This document shows positions 36,820 to 45,300 of a DNA stretch of 64,000 bases, piece by piece. The notes under the pieces were generated by a model. It worked only from the letters and a program-made list of their open reading frames with translations. It was not told where the DNA came from and did no database searches. The stretch is from Faecalibacterium sp. An121 (GTDB lineage Bacteria; Bacillota; Clostridia; Oscillospirales; Ruminococcaceae). The stretch lies in the NCBI RefSeq assembly GCF_002160915.1, contig NZ_NFLM01000007.1, positions 62,001 through 126,000 on the forward strand, read 5' to 3'. Position numbers and translations under genes: made by a program. Numbering within the stretch: the first letter of the stretch is position 1; each line of letters starts with the position of its first letter.

Positions 36820-37790
36820 AGCAGCTCCCATAAAAGCAAGCCCCCCATCCGGGCGGCCAGCCCCAGCCCCAGGGCCAGCAGGCCGGCCAGATACAGCATC
36901 CGGTCCGCCCGCAGGATGTCCCCGGGGGTCACCGGACGGTCCGGGTCCCCGATGGTAGGTTTGTCGTAATATTCTCCAAAATACCAGGCGGGCCCTGCCA
37001 GCTGCACCCCCAGCGCCCCGGCGCAGGCCGACTCAGTCTGGGCAGAGTTGGGGCTGGCATGGCAGCGGCGGTCCCGCCGCCAGATCCGCCAGGCGTTTTT
37101 CGCGTCAAAGCCCCCCAGAGCCGCCGCAGCGATCCACAGCAGGGCCGCCAGCCGGGCGGGGATGTAGTTGGCCGCATCGTCCAGCCGGGCGGCCGCCCGG
37201 CCAAAATGCAGATAGCGCTCGTTCTTGTAGCCCACCATGCTGTCCATGGTGTTGATCGCCTTATAGGCCAGACCCAGAGGCGCACCGCCGATCAGCAGAT
37301 AGAACAAGGGGGCCGCCACCCCGTCCGAAAAGTTTTCGGCCACCGTCTCGACGGCAGCCTTGGCCACCCCTTCGGCCGAGAGCCGCTGGGTGTCCCGCCC
37401 CACGATCCGGCTGACCGCTCTGCGGGCGGCGGGCAGATCTTCCCTGGCCAGCTGGTCGTAGACCTTGCCGCTCTCGTCGGCCAGGCCCCGCAGGGCCAGC
37501 GCCTGCCAGCACCACACAAGCTGCACCCCAAAACCCAGGGCGGGATGCACCCGCCGGGCCACCGCGCATACCCCTGCCGCCAGCGCAAAGGTCCCCAGAG
37601 GCAGCACGGCCGCCAGGACCCGGCCTGCGGCCCGCTGCCCTGCGGGGCTGTCGGGAAAGAGACGGCGCAGCACCTTTTCCAGCCAGGTGATGGCCCTGCC
37701 CATCCAGACCACCGGGTGCGGCATCCAGGCCGGGTCTGCCAGCAGCAGGTCCAGCCCGAAGCCGCCCAGCACCGCCAGGGCGGTCAGCAT
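36816..37790 (-). CDS. cbiB: Adenosylcobinamide-phosphate synthase
   Basis: Membrane enzyme attaching aminopropanol phosphate to adenosylcobyric acid. The 324-aa protein has several hydrophobic helices and the family motifs DLLLADPAWMPHPVVWMG (residues 12-29), VAENFSDGVAAPLFY and NTMDSMVGYKNERY. The ATG at 37790 with GGGAGGCCGG is chosen; it overlaps the 3' end of cobC by seven bases. Confidence 0.96.
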   Translation of the reverse strand: MLTALAVLGGFGLDLLLADPAWMPHPVVWMGRAITWLEKVLRRLFPDSPAGQRAAGRVLAAVLPLGTFALAAGVCAVARRVHPALGFGVQLVWCWQALALRGLADESGKVYDQLAREDLPAARRAVSRIVGRDTQRLSAEGVAKAAVETVAENFSDGVAAPLFYLLIGGAPLGLAYKAINTMDSMVGYKNERYLHFGRAAARLDDAANYIPARLAALLWIAAAALGGFDAKNAWRIWRRDRRCHASPNSAQTESACAGALGVQLAGPAWYFGEYYDKPTIGDPDRPVTPGDILRADRMLYLAGLLALGLGLAARMGGLLLWELL

Positions 37791-38398
37791 CCGGCCTCCC
37801 CGGCGGCCCTGGTGTACCGGACCGTCCGCAGATAGCGCAGGGTATGTTCTTCCGCCCAGACGCCGGCGTCCCCTTCCAGCACAAAGCCTCCGGCATTGGG
37901 GCCGCACCACTCGTGGTAGCTCTTGCGGGGCAGGGCGTACCGCTCCATCACCGCCATCTGGGTGCCCCCATGGGCCATGATCACCAGCATCTCGTCCCCC
38001 CGGGCAAAGGCCTGGTCGGCCAGCCGGGCAAACACCTGGCAGCTGCGGCGGGAAAAATCCGCCTTGCGCTCCCCGTCGGGGCAGGGGCTCTCACAGTTGG
38101 AAGCCACCCATGCCAGGTAGTCGGGGTCGTTTTCCATCTCCACATAGTTGCGGCCCTCAAAGGTGCCGAAGTCCATCTCCCGCAAACCGGGCACGATGAT
38201 CTGCTGCGCCTGAGGGAACAGCACCGCCGCCGTCTGGCGGGCCCGGGTCATGGGGCTGACATAGACCCGGGCGGGCCGGATGTCCGCCGGGCACAGAGCC
38301 GCCCGCCCTTTGGTGGAAAGCGGGATATCCCGCTGGCCCTGGTAGCGCTTCTCGGTATTATAGATCGTCTCTCCGTGGCGGAGAAGATAAATGGTCAT
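37784..38398 (-). CDS. cobC: Histidine phosphatase, probable alpha-ribazole phosphatase
   Basis: Removes the 5' phosphate of alpha-ribazole phosphate or adenosylcobalamin phosphate. The 204-aa protein has the phosphohistidine motif LLRHGETIYNT at residues 5-15, the acidic GLREMDFGTFEGRNY segment, and the second His in VIMAHGGTQM. The general histidine phosphatase family is certain; the specific role follows from the operon. Confidence 0.9.
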   Translation of the reverse strand: MTIYLLRHGETIYNTEKRYQGQRDIPLSTKGRAALCPADIRPARVYVSPMTRARQTAAVLFPQAQQIIVPGLREMDFGTFEGRNYVEMENDPDYLAWVASNCESPCPDGERKADFSRRSCQVFARLADQAFARGDEMLVIMAHGGTQMAVMERYALPRKSYHEWCGPNAGGFVLEGDAGVWAEEHTLRYLRTVRYTRAAGEAGC

Positions 38399-38401
38399 CG
38401 T

Positions 38402-38734
38402 TCAAAGTTCCCCTTTCAATACAAGCGGCAGGCCGCAGAACACCCGCACCACGCAGCTGGCCCGGGCCGCCAGCAGGCAGCCCAGCCGCCCGGCCGCTTC
38501 CCGGTCCCGCCGCACCTGAGGGTCCGTGGGCACCACGCCCCCGCCCACCTCGGTGAGGATCACAACTTCCTTCCTGGCCAGCCGTTCGGCCAGGGCCTCC
38601 AGGTCATCGCAGCCGGCGGCCAGCTCCTGTGCGTCCCAGACGGCCCGGGCCGCCAGTTCTTCCCGCCCGCAGCCCAAAAGGCGGCAGGCGAAGTCCCGTT
38701 TCCCGCTCCACAGCGGGCCTGTGATCAAGATCAT
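38402..38734 (-). CDS. Short CobU-like protein with degenerate P-loop
   Basis: A 110-aa relative of the bifunctional cobinamide kinase/guanylyltransferase. The N-terminus GPLWSGKRDFA lines up with the CobU P-loop, but the Ser/Thr after the Lys is Arg13, and the middle of the protein with the guanylated His is missing. The C-terminal half, LTEVGGGVVPTDPQVRRDRE then LGCLLAARASCVVRVFCGLPL, matches the CobU C-terminus well. It overlaps the cobS stop by four bases, so it is translated in the operon. A full cobU lies two genes upstream; this may be a regulatory or partner subunit, or a decaying duplicate. Confidence 0.75.
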   Translation of the reverse strand: MILITGPLWSGKRDFACRLLGCGREELAARAVWDAQELAAGCDDLEALAERLARKEVVILTEVGGGVVPTDPQVRRDREAAGRLGCLLAARASCVVRVFCGLPLVLKGEL

Positions 38735-39657
38735 GCCAAATACCTCTCCAGCAGCTGGGCCGCCACCAGGGCCCCCAGCATCCACAGCTCACACCGCTGC
38801 AAAAACCATCCGGCCAGGTCCCCGGTGATCCCGCCAAAATCCCGGCGGGCCACCGCGGCATACCGCCACAGGGCCGCCAGGGCCGCCGCCAGCATGGCCC
38901 AGCCCGACACGCCCCCCAGCGGCACCAGCACCATCAGGGTAAGCAGGATCTCCCCGGTCAGGACCAGTCTGGCCCTGCGCCGGGGCGCCGCCTGGGCAAA
39001 GGTGTGGGCCAGGCCGGTGTGTTTGGCCAGGGGCAGGGCGGCCACCGCCCAGCCCGAAAGGGCCCGCTCCAGCACAAAGGCCAGCTGCATACAGCCCACC
39101 GCCTCGGTGGTCAGGGGCAGAGCGGCGCACAGGGCCAGGTCGGCCACAAACCAGCTGCACAGCCGGATCACCGCAAAGGCCCCGCAGTGGGGGTCCTTGA
39201 GGATGGCCAGACGCTTGTCCCGGTCGCCGTAGCTGGCCAGGGCGTCGCAGGTGTCGGCGTAGCCGTCCAGATGGATGCCGCCGGTCAGCCACACCGGCAG
39301 CAGGCAGAAGCCTGCCGCCCGCAGCAGCACCGGCAGATCCAGGGCCGCGGCCGCCCAGCCCCAGACTCCGAACGCCAGGGCGCACACCACCCCCACCAGA
39401 GGAAAAGCGCAGAGGGCATAGCGCATATTCCGCTCGTTCCACTGGGGCTGCGGCACCGGGATGGCCGAAAACATCCCAAAGGCCACCGCCGCCGTCTCCC
39501 CTGCCGTGCGCAGCCGGGGCGCCCAGCGTCCCGCCAGCCCTTTCAGACGGCCGGCCAGGGCGGACAGCTTTGGCGGCGGCGCAGGCTGGGATTCCTGCTG
39601 CGGCTCCTGCCAGCCCTCCAGCGGGGTGTCAAGGTCTTGTCTGCGGTTCCATTTCAT
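38731..39657 (-). CDS. cobS: Adenosylcobinamide-GDP ribazoletransferase (cobalamin synthase)
   Basis: Membrane enzyme joining adenosylcobinamide-GDP and alpha-ribazole. The 308-aa protein has an unusual basic/Pro/Gln-rich soluble N-terminal region of about 55 residues, then the CobS core with TAAVAFGMFSAIPVP-like start, GGIHLDGYADTCDALASYGDRDKRLAILKD-type motif (His, Asp-rich, metal-binding) and several helices. The ATG at 39657 overlaps the cobU stop. Confidence 0.95.
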   Translation of the reverse strand: MKWNRRQDLDTPLEGWQEPQQESQPAPPPKLSALAGRLKGLAGRWAPRLRTAGETAAVAFGMFSAIPVPQPQWNERNMRYALCAFPLVGVVCALAFGVWGWAAAALDLPVLLRAAGFCLLPVWLTGGIHLDGYADTCDALASYGDRDKRLAILKDPHCGAFAVIRLCSWFVADLALCAALPLTTEAVGCMQLAFVLERALSGWAVAALPLAKHTGLAHTFAQAAPRRRARLVLTGEILLTLMVLVPLGGVSGWAMLAAALAALWRYAAVARRDFGGITGDLAGWFLQRCELWMLGALVAAQLLERYLA

Positions 39658-40187
39658 CGTTCCTTCCCCCTTTTTTTGTAAAAGACCGGCAGCCCAAAGG
39701 CCACCTCGCACACCTGGTCGGCCCGGGCGGCCAGAGCCAGATGGGCCCGGGCCAGCAGTTCCAGGTACGCCTCGGTGCCCGGGGCATAGTCCCGCCCGCC
39801 GGCAAAGATCTCGTTGGAGACCACCACCAGCGCGCGGCACTGCGCCCGCAGGCTGTCGATGCCGTCCAGGATGGCGTCCAGGGCGCCCTCCGGTCCGGCG
39901 CCTCCGGGGCTGTACCATTCGTTGGCGGCCAGGTTGCCCAGATCCTCCAGCAGCACCGCCCCCCGCCGGGGCAGACGCAGGCCCGCCAGGTCCACCGGAC
40001 GCTCCACCGTCACAAAGCCCTTGCCGGCCCGCTGGGCCCTGTGCCGGGCGATCCGCGCGCCGCACTCCGCATCCATGGGCTGCATGGTGGCCAGGTAGTA
40101 ACAGGGCCGGATCCCCAACCCCCGGACCAAATCCTCGGCCCAGGCGCTCTTGCCCGAGCCCGCCCCGCCGATCACCAGGGTGAACAT
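39654..40187 (-). CDS. cobU: Bifunctional adenosylcobinamide kinase / guanylyltransferase
   Basis: Phosphorylates adenosylcobinamide and transfers GMP to it. The 177-aa protein has the P-loop GGAGSGKSAWAE at residues 7-18, the ARIARHRAQRAG stretch with the His that carries GMP, LLEDLGNL and VVSNEIFAGG. Complete by comparison with the short paralogue downstream. One base after cobT. Confidence 0.95.
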   Translation of the reverse strand: MFTLVIGGAGSGKSAWAEDLVRGLGIRPCYYLATMQPMDAECGARIARHRAQRAGKGFVTVERPVDLAGLRLPRRGAVLLEDLGNLAANEWYSPGGAGPEGALDAILDGIDSLRAQCRALVVVSNEIFAGGRDYAPGTEAYLELLARAHLALAARADQVCEVAFGLPVFYKKRGKER

Positions 40188-40188
40188 C

Positions 40189-41271
40189 TCACAGACCCCC
40201 TTCCTGGGGCTGATACGCTTTCACCCCGCAGGTCTCAAAGCTGTAGCTCTCGGCGTAGACGGCCCGGGCCATATCCCACAGCGGGATGCAGGCCACCGCG
40301 CCGGTGCCCTCCCCCAGCCGCAGCCCCGCCGTCAGCAGCGGGGTCTTGCCCAGCGCCTGCAGCACCGCGCGGGCCGCCGGCTCGGCCGACACATGGCTGG
40401 CAAACACCGCTTTGGCCGCTCCGGGGCACAGGCGCACGGCGCACAGCGCCGCCACTGTGCTGATGAGGCCGTCGGCCAGCACCGGCACTCCGCAGGCTGC
40501 ACCGCCCAAAAAGGCTCCGCACATCCCCGCGATGTCAAAGCCGCCCACCTTGGCCAGCACGTCCAGAGGGTCGGCGGGGTCAGGGCGGTTGACTTCCAGA
40601 GCGCGGGTCACCGCGGCCACCTTCCGGGCCAGGCCCGCATCGGACAGCCCCGCCCCCCGGCCGGTGAAATCCCGGGCCGGACGGCCCAGCAGGGCGCAGG
40701 CCACCGCCGCCGATGTGGTGGTATTGCCGATCCCCATTTCCCCGGTGGCCAGCAGCCGGACTCCTGCGGCGGCCTGCCCGGCCGCCAGCTCCGCCCCTGT
40801 CAGGATCGCCTGACGCACCTGCGCGGCGGTCATGGCGGGGCCCCGGGTGATGTCGCCGGTGCCGTTGCCCACCCGGCGGCTGAGCACCCCCGGCGCGCCG
40901 GCAAAATCCAAAATGCCCATGTCCACCGGCACCACCTCGCAGCGGGCTGCGGCGGCCATCCGGCAGACAGGGCTCTGCCCTGCGCCCAGGCCCCGGGCTA
41001 CAGCGGCGGTGGCTTCGGGACCGGTCTGGGTGACCCCCTGGGCCACCACCCCGTTGTCGGCGCAGAACACCAGCACCGCGCGCCGGCTGAAATCCAGCCG
41101 GGGGCTGCCGGTGAGGGCGGCGGCGTCCTCCAGCATGGTCTCCAGCAGGCCCAGGCTGCCCAGCGGATGGGCCAGGCTCTGCCAGCGGCTGTGCGCCTGC
41201 GCCCGGGCCGTATCGTCTGCGGGGGCGCCGGCTGCCCGGCAGAGCTGTTCGATGGTATCAAAACGCTTCAT
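40189..41271 (-). CDS. cobT: Nicotinate-nucleotide-dimethylbenzimidazole phosphoribosyltransferase
   Basis: Activates the lower-ligand base as alpha-ribazole phosphate. The 360-aa protein has KPPGSLG-like HPLGSLGLLE near residue 36, VFCADNGVVAQGV, GEMGIGNTT, and the catalytic Glu in RLGEGTGA. Start at 41271 lies inside the last codons of cbiA (14-base overlap), suggesting translational coupling. Base specificity cannot be read; no dimethylbenzimidazole synthesis gene is in the window. Confidence 0.95.
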   Translation of the reverse strand: MKRFDTIEQLCRAAGAPADDTARAQAHSRWQSLAHPLGSLGLLETMLEDAAALTGSPRLDFSRRAVLVFCADNGVVAQGVTQTGPEATAAVARGLGAGQSPVCRMAAAARCEVVPVDMGILDFAGAPGVLSRRVGNGTGDITRGPAMTAAQVRQAILTGAELAAGQAAAGVRLLATGEMGIGNTTTSAAVACALLGRPARDFTGRGAGLSDAGLARKVAAVTRALEVNRPDPADPLDVLAKVGGFDIAGMCGAFLGGAACGVPVLADGLISTVAALCAVRLCPGAAKAVFASHVSAEPAARAVLQALGKTPLLTAGLRLGEGTGAVACIPLWDMARAVYAESYSFETCGVKAYQPQEGGL

Positions 41272-42622
41272 AGCGCGGTTCCTTTCTGTATGCGGCCGCA
41301 GCGGCTGCAAACCGCCCGGCCAGTGCGGGACTGCCCGCAAAATAGAGATGGGGAAAAGCCGCATAAAGGCTCGCGGAGGCAAAGCCGCAGTCCCAGCTGC
41401 GCCCATCCGGCTTATGGGCCGCAAAGGCATCGCCGCAGGCGGTGCTGTCCCAATGGTGGAACTCATGCACCGGCACCTGCTCCCCTTGGCGGAACAGCAG
41501 GCTGTCCTGCCGTGCGGTGAGGGTGGCGTAGCCGAACCGCACCAGCCCCTCTGCCCGGCGGCCCTGTCCCGGCAGTACCCCCGCCATGGGCCAGCTCCGG
41601 CCCGCCTCATCCGCCAGGGACTGCCCCAGATAGAGGAAGCCCCCACATTCGGCCACGGTGGGCATACCGCCCTCCACGGCCCGGGCTATCGCCTGCCGCA
41701 TGGCGGCATTCCGGCCCAGCTCCTGTGCGTGCAGCTCAGGGTAGCCCCCCGGCAGGTACAGCCCCGAGGCTCCGGCCGGCAGGGCCGTATCCCGCAGCGG
41801 GCTGAAAAAGGCGCAGCGCGCCCCCGCCTGCTCCAGGGCGTCGAGGGTCTCGGGATAGCAAAAGCAGAAGGCTTCATCCCTGGCCACCGCCACCACCGCC
41901 CGCCGCGGGACGGCAGGATCTGTCGGGGCCTCGGGCGCCGGACGGCGGCACAGCTCCAGCAGCCTGTCCAGATCTGTGTTGGCTTCCAGGGCCTGGGCCA
42001 AAACCTCCAGCCGGCCGTCCAGGCCGGCGATCTCCCCTGCCGTGTACAGGCCCAGATGGCGGCTGGGCAGCTGCGCGGCCTCCAGCCGGGGCAGGCAGCC
42101 CACCACCGGCAGGCCGGTCTCCCGCTCCAGGACGGGGGCCAGGCGGCCGGCATAGGACGCCGAACACCCGTTGAGCAGGATGGCCGCCAGATGGCTGCGG
42201 GTGCGAAACTGGCGCAGGCCCCGGATCTGGGCCGCCAGGGTCAGGCTGGACCCGCCGGGGCGCACCACCAGCAGCACCGGCAGATCCAGCGTGTCGGCCA
42301 CCTGCCAGGCGCTGGCGGCATCGGTCAGGCCCGCCCCGTCGTAATAGCCCATGGCAGCCTCCACCACGGCGGCTCCATGTCCGGCCAGATGCCCGGCATA
42401 CAGCTGCCGCAGCCGGGCGGGCGCGGTCAAAAACAGGTCCAGGTTGCAGCTGGGCACCCCCAGCGCCGCCCTGTGGAACATGGGGTCGATGTAGTCGGGC
42501 CCGCACTTGAAGGCGCAGGGGTCCAGACCCCGCTTTTTAAGGGCGGCCAGCAGGGCGCAGACCGTCACCGTCTTGCCGCTGCCTGAGGCCGGGGCCGCCG
42601 CCATCAGCTGAAAACATTCCAT
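41258..42622 (-). CDS. cbiA: Cobyrinic acid a,c-diamide synthase
   Basis: Glutamine-dependent amidation of side chains a and c. The 454-aa protein has the ATP loop ASGSGKTVTVCALLAAL near residue 12, FKCGPDYIDPMFH, and a C-terminal glutamine amidotransferase domain with Cys in VAECGGFLYLG and His in VHEFHHWDS. Starts at the ATG after AAAGGAGAAACC; ten bases after cbiET. Confidence 0.95.
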   Translation of the reverse strand: MECFQLMAAAPASGSGKTVTVCALLAALKKRGLDPCAFKCGPDYIDPMFHRAALGVPSCNLDLFLTAPARLRQLYAGHLAGHGAAVVEAAMGYYDGAGLTDAASAWQVADTLDLPVLLVVRPGGSSLTLAAQIRGLRQFRTRSHLAAILLNGCSASYAGRLAPVLERETGLPVVGCLPRLEAAQLPSRHLGLYTAGEIAGLDGRLEVLAQALEANTDLDRLLELCRRPAPEAPTDPAVPRRAVVAVARDEAFCFCYPETLDALEQAGARCAFFSPLRDTALPAGASGLYLPGGYPELHAQELGRNAAMRQAIARAVEGGMPTVAECGGFLYLGQSLADEAGRSWPMAGVLPGQGRRAEGLVRFGYATLTARQDSLLFRQGEQVPVHEFHHWDSTACGDAFAAHKPDGRSWDCGFASASLYAAFPHLYFAGSPALAGRFAAAAAAYRKEPRYEAF

Positions 42623-42632
42623 GGTTTCTCCT

Positions 42633-43832
42633 TTATTTCCCTGCGGTGATGAGGAACACCGGGTTTTCCCCCCGCAGCAGGTGCAGCCGCCCCGTACCGG
42701 GGGCATGGGCTGCGGCGATCTGGGTCACATGGGCCTGCAGTCCCCGGCTGGTGAGGGCCGCTGTGGCGGCGGCCAGGGTCTCCAGGGCGATGGCCGAGAT
42801 GCACAGCCGGACCGCAGGGTTTGCCGCGAGGGCCCTGTCCAGGATGGGCGCAAGACGGCCCCGGCTGCCCCCCACAAAGACCAGGTCCGGGGCGGGCAGC
42901 TGTTCCAGCGCTTCGGGGGCCGTGCCCTCCACCACCCGGACGTTCCAGGCTCCATGGCGCCGGCAGTTGTCCCGGATGAGGGCGCAGGCCTCGGGCAGGC
43001 ACTCCACCGCATACACCGGCGCGCCTCCATTGGCAAAGGCCAGTTCGATGCTGACGCTGCCCGTGCCCGCCCCCACATCCCATGCCGTATCCCCGGGCGT
43101 CACCGCCAGGCCGGCCAGGATCTGGGCCCGGACGGCCTGCTTGGTCATGGGGATGCCGTCGGCCCGGGCAAAGGCTTTGTCCGGCCAGCCGGGCGCACGC
43201 CGGGGAGCCCGGGGGGCAGATTCGGCCAGCAGCACGGCCAGCGGGCCGAAGGCGGTTTCCGCCAGCTGCCCCGCCGTGCCCTGGGTGATTTTTTCGCCGG
43301 GACAGGCCAGGTTTTCCCCCACCGTCACCGGCAGGGAGGCCAGGCCGGCAGCTGCCAGCCGGGCGCACAGGGCCCGGGAGCTTCCCTCCCCTGTGCCGGT
43401 GAGGAACAGCACCGGGCGTCCCCCGCACACCGCCTGCACCGGGTCACACGGGACCCCATGGGCAGACACCAGCCGCCAATCCTGCCAGGGCCGGCCCAGG
43501 CGGGCGGCCAGCAGCTGCACGCTGGAAAGTCCCGGCAGCACCCGGAACGGGATCCCCTGCCGGCGCAGCAGCTCCACCAGGCCGTCCGCCCCCGAATAAA
43601 AGCCGGTGTCCCCGCTGTACAGGGCGGCCACCGGGCCTTCCGCTCCCTGCAGGGCGGCCAGCACATCGGCGCAGCGGACAGCGGGCACCCGGTCCGCCGT
43701 CACAGCGGGGGGCAAAGCGTCCAGCAGGCGGCGTGCTCCCGCCACCCGCCGGGCCGCCCGCAGGGCCTCATATCCCTCTTGCGTGAGGGTGGCGGCCGAG
43801 GCCCCCATGCCGATCAACGTCACTTCTGTCAT
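42633..43832 (-). CDS. cbiET: CbiE-CbiT fusion, cobalt-precorrin C5/C15 methyltransferase and decarboxylase
   Basis: Methylates C5 and C15 and decarboxylates the C12 acetate. Residues 1-205 form the CbiE tetrapyrrole methylase domain (VTLIGMGAS, ALYSGDTGFYSG, VLPGLSSVQLLAARLG), residues 215-399 the CbiT class I methyltransferase domain (GIPMTKQAVRAQ, then DVGAGTGSVSIELA). The fusion is the CobL-like form. Start overlaps cbiJ stop by four bases. Confidence 0.95.
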   Translation of the reverse strand: MTEVTLIGMGASAATLTQEGYEALRAARRVAGARRLLDALPPAVTADRVPAVRCADVLAALQGAEGPVAALYSGDTGFYSGADGLVELLRRQGIPFRVLPGLSSVQLLAARLGRPWQDWRLVSAHGVPCDPVQAVCGGRPVLFLTGTGEGSSRALCARLAAAGLASLPVTVGENLACPGEKITQGTAGQLAETAFGPLAVLLAESAPRAPRRAPGWPDKAFARADGIPMTKQAVRAQILAGLAVTPGDTAWDVGAGTGSVSIELAFANGGAPVYAVECLPEACALIRDNCRRHGAWNVRVVEGTAPEALEQLPAPDLVFVGGSRGRLAPILDRALAANPAVRLCISAIALETLAAATAALTSRGLQAHVTQIAAAHAPGTGRLHLLRGENPVFLITAGK

Positions 43833-44572
43833 GGAGCCATCACCTCCCGGCAGCGGGTCAGCACCGCCTGATAAGACGCGCCGGCCTCCCGGGGGCGGCG
43901 GATCACCACCAGACGGGCCCCGGCAGCCCGGGCCGCATCGGCCTTCTCCGCAAAGCCGCCGGGGGCTCCGCCGTCCTTGGTGACCAGCCAGCGGATGCCG
44001 TACTGTTCCAGCATGGCCCGGTTGAGGGCGGCGCTGAAAGGCCCCTGCATGGCGATGATGTGCCCCGCAGGGATGCCCGCGGCGGCGCAGGCGTCCAGGG
44101 ATGCATGGGTGGGCAGCACCCGGGCATACAGCCGCTCGCCCCCCAGCGGGGCAAAAGCGGCCAGTTCCTTGGCGCCGGTGGCCACCAGCACCGGGCCCTG
44201 GGTCTGCTCCAGCAGCCGGACCGCCCCGGAGGCATCGGGCGCGTCAAGCGCGTCCGGCGGCAGAGGGCTGGCCGGGCGCAGCAGCCGCAGGTATTCCACC
44301 CCGGCGCCGGCACAGGCCGCCCGGATGTTGGCGCTGGCCTCCACCGCATAGGGGTGGGTGGCGTCCACACACAGGGCCGCCCCTGTCAGAACTTCTTCCA
44401 TCCGGGGCCGGTCCAGCCGGCCGGTGCAGACGGTCAGCCCCTCTGTCCGGCCCTGCTGGGCGCTGCCATAAGGGGTGGCCACCCAGACCGTGGCCCGGAT
44501 GCCCTCGGCCGCCAGGGCGCAGGACAGTTCCCTGCCCTCGGTGGTGCCCCCAAAGATCACCAGCTTTTTCAT
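43829..44572 (-). CDS. cbiJ: Cobalt-precorrin-6A reductase
   Basis: NADH-dependent reduction of the macrocycle. The 247-aa protein has the nucleotide loop VIFGGTTEGRELS at residues 5-17, CVDATHPYAVEASANI, and VTKDGGAPGGFAEKADAA, all typical of CbiJ/CobK. Overlaps cbiH by four bases. Confidence 0.94.
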   Translation of the reverse strand: MKKLVIFGGTTEGRELSCALAAEGIRATVWVATPYGSAQQGRTEGLTVCTGRLDRPRMEEVLTGAALCVDATHPYAVEASANIRAACAGAGVEYLRLLRPASPLPPDALDAPDASGAVRLLEQTQGPVLVATGAKELAAFAPLGGERLYARVLPTHASLDACAAAGIPAGHIIAMQGPFSAALNRAMLEQYGIRWLVTKDGGAPGGFAEKADAARAAGARLVVIRRPREAGASYQAVLTRCREVMAP

Positions 44573-45300
44573 GCCTGATACCCCCTGGGGGTGACGAGCC
44601 TGTCCCCGGCCAGCCGGGTGGTGGAATTGCCGATGAAGACGGTGGTGAACATATCCACCGGTTCCTCCTGCAGCTGGGCCAGCGTGAGGATGCGGTGGGT
44701 CTGGCCGCCGCGGCCGATGTTGCGCACCCAGCCGCAGAGGGTGCCGGGCGCAAGGCCCGCCTCCTGCAAAATGGCGCAGGCCCGGCGCAAATGGTCTTTA
44801 CGGCGGCGGGAGGCCGGATTGTACAGGCACAGCACAAAATCCCCGGCCGCCGCGGCCCGCAGCCGCTTTTCGATCACCGGCCAGGGGGTCAGCAGGTCGG
44901 ACAGGGACAGGATGCAGAAATCATGGCCCAGAGGCGCGCCCAGCACGGCGGCCCCCGCCAGGGCGGCGGTGACCCCGGGCACCACCTCCACTTCCACCTC
45001 GGGGTAGCGGGGGGCAAGCTCCAGCAGCGGGGAGGCCATGCCGTATACCCCCGCATCTCCGCTGCACACCAGGGCGGCAGTACAGCCCCCGGCAGCCTTT
45101 TCCAGGGCCAGGGTGCACCGCTCCAGCTCCTGGGTCATGGGGGTGGACAGCAGTTCCTTGCCCGCCGCCAGAGGGGCGATCAGATCCAGGTACACCCCGT
45201 AGCCGCAGATCACATCGGCTTGTTCCAGAGCGGCCCGGGCGGCCTGGGTCATGCCATAGACCCCGCCGGGCCCCAGACCCACCACATACACTTTGTTCAT
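44569..45300 (-). CDS. cbiH: Precorrin-3B / cobalt-factor III C17-methyltransferase
   Basis: SAM-dependent methylation at C17 with ring contraction. The 243-aa tetrapyrrole methylase has VYVVGLGPGG at the N-terminus, VCSGDAGVYGMASPLLE, VVPGVTAALAGAAVLGAPLG and LYNPASRRRKDHL. The ATG at 45300 overlaps the cbiG stop by four bases; upstream reading adds only low-complexity sequence. Confidence 0.95.
   Translation of the reverse strand: MNKVYVVGLGPGGVYGMTQAARAALEQADVICGYGVYLDLIAPLAAGKELLSTPMTQELERCTLALEKAAGGCTAALVCSGDAGVYGMASPLLELAPRYPEVEVEVVPGVTAALAGAAVLGAPLGHDFCILSLSDLLTPWPVIEKRLRAAAAGDFVLCLYNPASRRRKDHLRRACAILQEAGLAPGTLCGWVRNIGRGGQTHRILTLAQLQEEPVDMFTTVFIGNSTTRLAGDRLVTPRGYQA

Noticed and set aside
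38731-40065. Longer cobS reading frame starting inside cobU
   Set aside because: Sequence before 39657 is the frame-shifted shadow of cobU; the ATGA overlap start is typical for this operon.
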